DNA of 16,471 bases, taken from contig CAYMHT010000056.1 in the NCBI GenBank assembly GCA_964390305.1, positions 1-16,471 on the forward strand, in the 5' to 3' direction. Shown piece after piece: positions 14,286 through 16,471 of this stretch. The position numbers and the translations under genes were made by a program. The notes beneath the pieces are model-generated. The model saw only the letters and a list, made by a program, of their open reading frames with translations. It had not been told where the DNA came from and did not search any database. This stretch comes from SKLM01 sp964390305. GTDB taxonomy: Bacteria > Chloroflexota > Anaerolineae > B4-G1. Within the stretch, counting starts at the first letter, position 1; every line of letters begins with the position of its first letter.

Positions 14286-14314
14286 ATTGTAACGGAAAAG
14301 GCTGCATCCGTCAA
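14286..14314 (-). promoter_or_regulatory. Sigma70-type promoter of the ffh cluster, overlapping the upstream stop codon
   Basis: On the minus strand TTGACG (14309-14314) and TACAAT (14286-14291) are 17 bases apart, five of six matches each to the consensus. Transcription would start near 14279, giving a leader of about 34 bases before the ffh ATG. The TGA stop of the acyl-CoA synthetase gene (14311-14313) lies inside the -35 hexamer. Confidence 0.82.
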
Positions 14315-16395
14315 GTTTTTTGGCGCTGGACGACGGCGCGGGCATCGACTGCCGCGGCCCCCTCCTCGAACACGAACAGCGGGTTGACGTCGATCTCCAC
14401 GATCTCCGGACACGCGACCAGCAGGCGCGACATCGACACCAGTGCCTCCACGATCGCGTCGATCTCCACCGGCGGCTCGCCTCGCACACCGCGCAGCAGC
14501 CGACTCCCCCGCACCTCGTCGATCATCCGCTCGGCCTCGTCGGCGACCACCGGGGCAAGGCGGAAGGCGACATCCTCAAGGATCTCCACGTATATCCCGC
14601 CCAGCCCGAACATCACCACCGGCCCGAAACTGGGATCGCGCTTGCCGCCAATGATCACCTCACGGCCACCGGTGAGCATCTGCTGCACCATCAGGCGAGA
14701 GTCTGCAGAATCGGGAGCACGCCTGCGCATCGCCGTTACCAGATCGGCGAACGTCGCCCGAAGCTCCTCGGCGCTGCCTACGTCGAGTCTGATCAAGCCC
14801 TCATCGGACTTATGCGAGACCCCAGCACAGAGCCCCTTGAGCGCCACCGGATAGCCAAGCGCGCGGGCGGAGGACAGCGCGCCCTCGACATCCTCGACCA
14901 CGGACCACTCGGAGATGGGAATGCCATAGGCGGCGCAGAGCTCCAGCCCCGCATCGGTGGCCAGCACCCCGTCGTGGGACAGCAGCGCCTCCACCCGGCC
15001 GGGTCGCTTCTCGAGCGGCGATGGCAGGGGAAGGAGTCGCGAGGGGTGCGTCTGTCGCTCCCTCGAGGCGGCAAGCGCCCGCAGCGCCGCCTCAATCTCG
15101 GTGAAGACAGGCAGCGAGGTCTGGGCCTTCAGCGCCTCCACCTCATCTCGTTGGGCAAAGGCGCAGAACGCGAGTGGCTTCTCCAGCTCTCGGCTCAATT
15201 CTCCCAGGCGACGGGCGAGTCGACGGGACGCCTCCGCCTCCGGGCCAGAGCTGTAGGTATGCACCAGAAGAAGCGCGTGGGGGTCGAGGGTGCGCAGGCT
15301 TTTCTCCACGATGCGACTGTAGAGATCGAAATCGAAGACGGTGCCGAGGTCCAACGGGTTGGTCGGTGTGATGACGTCAGCGCGGAACAGGCGTCGCACC
15401 TCATCCAGGAAATCAGCAGGGACGGGCATGAGTCGAAAGCCCTCGGTCTCCGCCACGTCCGCCGCCACCACCGCGTGTCCTCCCGAGCGGGAGACGATGA
15501 ACAGATCGCTGCCGCTCACCGGCGGCAGTGAGAGCCCCTGGGCCAGCGCCGCCGCCTCGTCGAAGCTGGCCGCCCTGGCGACGCCCGCCTGTCTCAATGC
15601 CGCGTCGACGATCCGGTCGTCGTTGGCAAGGGCCGCCGTGTGCGAGAAGGCGATCTGAGCGCTTGCAGCGCCCCGATTTGCCTTCTGTACGATCACGGGT
15701 TTGGGCGAAGATGCCGCGAGCTCCAGCAGGCGGCGTCCCTGGTCAATGCTCTCCAGATAGAGGCAGATGATCTCCGTGCCTGGATCCTCCAGCAGGTAGG
15801 TGAGATAGTCGACCTCGTCCAGGTCCCCCTTGTTGCCCATGCTGACGACTTTGTTGGCTCCCAGTCCCGCTTCACTGAGAAGAATCAAGTAGGTGATGGA
15901 GACGCCCCCACTCTGGGCCAACACGGAGACTGGACCGAGCTTCGCGGCCTCCGGCCGGATACGGGCGAAGGGCAGGCACAGGCCATTCTCCATATTAATC
16001 GCGCTGATGCAGTTTGGGCCGACGAAGCGGATGCCCCAGTGACGTGCGACGGCAGAGACTTCCTCCTCGAGCTTCCGTCCCGCCTCCGAGAACTCGGCGA
16101 AGCCCCCGGATTCGATCACCGCCCACCGGATGCCCTTCCGTCCGCAGGCTGCGAGCAGACCGGGCACCGTCGACGCCGGAGTGAGGATGACGGCCAGATC
16201 GACACCGGCCGGCAATGCGTCGACGGAGGTGAGAATGGGGATGCCACGGATCTCACCGGGACGGAGGCCCACAGCGTGGACGGCCCCGTCGTAGCCAAAG
16301 GCCAGGAGGTTATCGATGATGCCCGCTGCCAGGTTGTCGGGGCGCTCCGACACACCGATGACGGCGACGCTTTCGGGATAGAAGATCTTGTCCAC
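14311..16395 (-). CDS. Acetyl/acyl-CoA synthetase (ADP-forming), fused alpha-beta subunits
   Basis: A 694-residue enzyme of the NDP-forming acyl-CoA synthetase family, interconverting acyl-CoA, ADP and phosphate with acid, CoA and ATP. The N-terminal CoA-binding domain begins IFYPESVAVIGVSERPDN. A succinyl-CoA-ligase-like part carries the expected phosphohistidine His252 in SHTAALAND. The C-terminal ATP-grasp domain (from about residue 465) has VALKGLCAGVSHKSDEGLI with the second conserved His528, and ends DVNPLFVFEEGAAAVDAR. There is no GNAT domain, so it is not a Pat-type acetyltransferase fusion. The substrate could be acetate or another acid. I chose GTG 16393-16395 because GGAGGG lies five bases upstream and relatives start at this point; GTG 16411-16413 lacks a ribosome-binding site. 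Confidence 0.92.
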   Translation of the reverse strand: MDKIFYPESVAVIGVSERPDNLAAGIIDNLLAFGYDGAVHAVGLRPGEIRGIPILTSVDALPAGVDLAVILTPASTVPGLLAACGRKGIRWAVIESGGFAEFSEAGRKLEEEVSAVARHWGIRFVGPNCISAINMENGLCLPFARIRPEAAKLGPVSVLAQSGGVSITYLILLSEAGLGANKVVSMGNKGDLDEVDYLTYLLEDPGTEIICLYLESIDQGRRLLELAASSPKPVIVQKANRGAASAQIAFSHTAALANDDRIVDAALRQAGVARAASFDEAAALAQGLSLPPVSGSDLFIVSRSGGHAVVAADVAETEGFRLMPVPADFLDEVRRLFRADVITPTNPLDLGTVFDFDLYSRIVEKSLRTLDPHALLLVHTYSSGPEAEASRRLARRLGELSRELEKPLAFCAFAQRDEVEALKAQTSLPVFTEIEAALRALAASRERQTHPSRLLPLPSPLEKRPGRVEALLSHDGVLATDAGLELCAAYGIPISEWSVVEDVEGALSSARALGYPVALKGLCAGVSHKSDEGLIRLDVGSAEELRATFADLVTAMRRRAPDSADSRLMVQQMLTGGREVIIGGKRDPSFGPVVMFGLGGIYVEILEDVAFRLAPVVADEAERMIDEVRGSRLLRGVRGEPPVEIDAIVEALVSMSRLLVACPEIVEIDVNPLFVFEEGAAAVDARAVVQRQKT

Positions 16396-16453
16396 GTATG
16401 CCCTCCGTTGCACACATCTTGGGTCAGCGCACCCCCGTGGGTGGCGGGAGGCG

Positions 16454-16462
16454 ATTTTAGCA
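16454..16462 (-). promoter_or_regulatory. Possible extended -10 element for the acyl-CoA synthetase gene
   Basis: On the minus strand TGC followed by TAAAAT (16454-16462) has the form of an extended -10 box, about 60 bases ahead of the chosen GTG start. The -35 region would fall at the window edge or beyond, so it cannot be judged. Confidence 0.4.
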
Positions 16463-16471
16463 GACGACGGG

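Noticed and set aside
14246..14413. N-terminal extension of Ffh to 497 residues
   Set aside because: It would cross the ffh promoter and the end of the synthetase gene, and the conserved Ffh start is MFESLTDRLQ.
14320..15531. Plus-strand open frame of 403 codons opposite the acyl-CoA synthetase
   Set aside because: Composition is that of reversed codons (His, Arg, Gln-rich). The minus frame has intact family motifs along the whole stretch.

Overview
The window is GC-rich bacterial chromosome, densely coded, with no phage, insertion-sequence, CRISPR or plasmid signature. The likely source is a member of the Chloroflexota, perhaps Anaerolineae or a neighbouring lineage. That is inference from the style of several proteins: a two-membrane-segment conserved protein and a methyltransferase that resemble Anaerolineae proteins I recall, a TopA carrying an extra N-terminal zinc ribbon, and a ribosomal protein S16 with a long Glu/Ala tail. 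No rRNA or other taxonomic marker is present to confirm it.

Plus-strand block (1-3987). The 3' end of an ABC-transporter ATPase gene is followed by a large ABC-2 permease/GldG fusion and, through an ATGA overlap, by a DUF4340 protein. This is a three-gene cassette related to the gliding-associated Gld ABC system, and it is known from many non-gliding bacteria. It probably forms one membrane complex with a large extracytoplasmic part. Its substrate is unknown.

Convergence zone (3988-4481). This is a short stretch rich in hairpins, followed by two minus-strand tRNA genes, His(GTG) then Arg(TCG) in transcription order. A clear sigma70-type promoter lies just upstream, and neither gene encodes CCA.

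Minus-strand block (4482-16395), read right to left. It starts with a fused ADP-forming acyl-CoA synthetase. A strong promoter follows whose -35 box contains that gene's stop codon. Next comes the translation and secretion cluster ffh, rpsP, khpA, rimM, then dprA coupled to rimM by a GTGA overlap, then manC (mannose-1-phosphate guanylyltransferase) and topA. After these are the two-membrane-segment conserved protein, a SAM methyltransferase and the tRNAs. Compared with the Bacillus-type order ffh-rpsP-khpA-rimM-trmD-rplS, the genes trmD and rplS are missing between rimM and dprA, and manC sits between the usual neighbours dprA and topA.

Most genes are housekeeping genes and easy to name. The less explained items are the GldG/DUF4340 cassette, the S16 acidic tail (half Glu), the zinc ribbon-TopA fusion, the lineage-type membrane protein with a palindrome at its predicted transcription start, and several unassigned RNA hairpins. 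I did not find a convincing wholly new multi-gene system.
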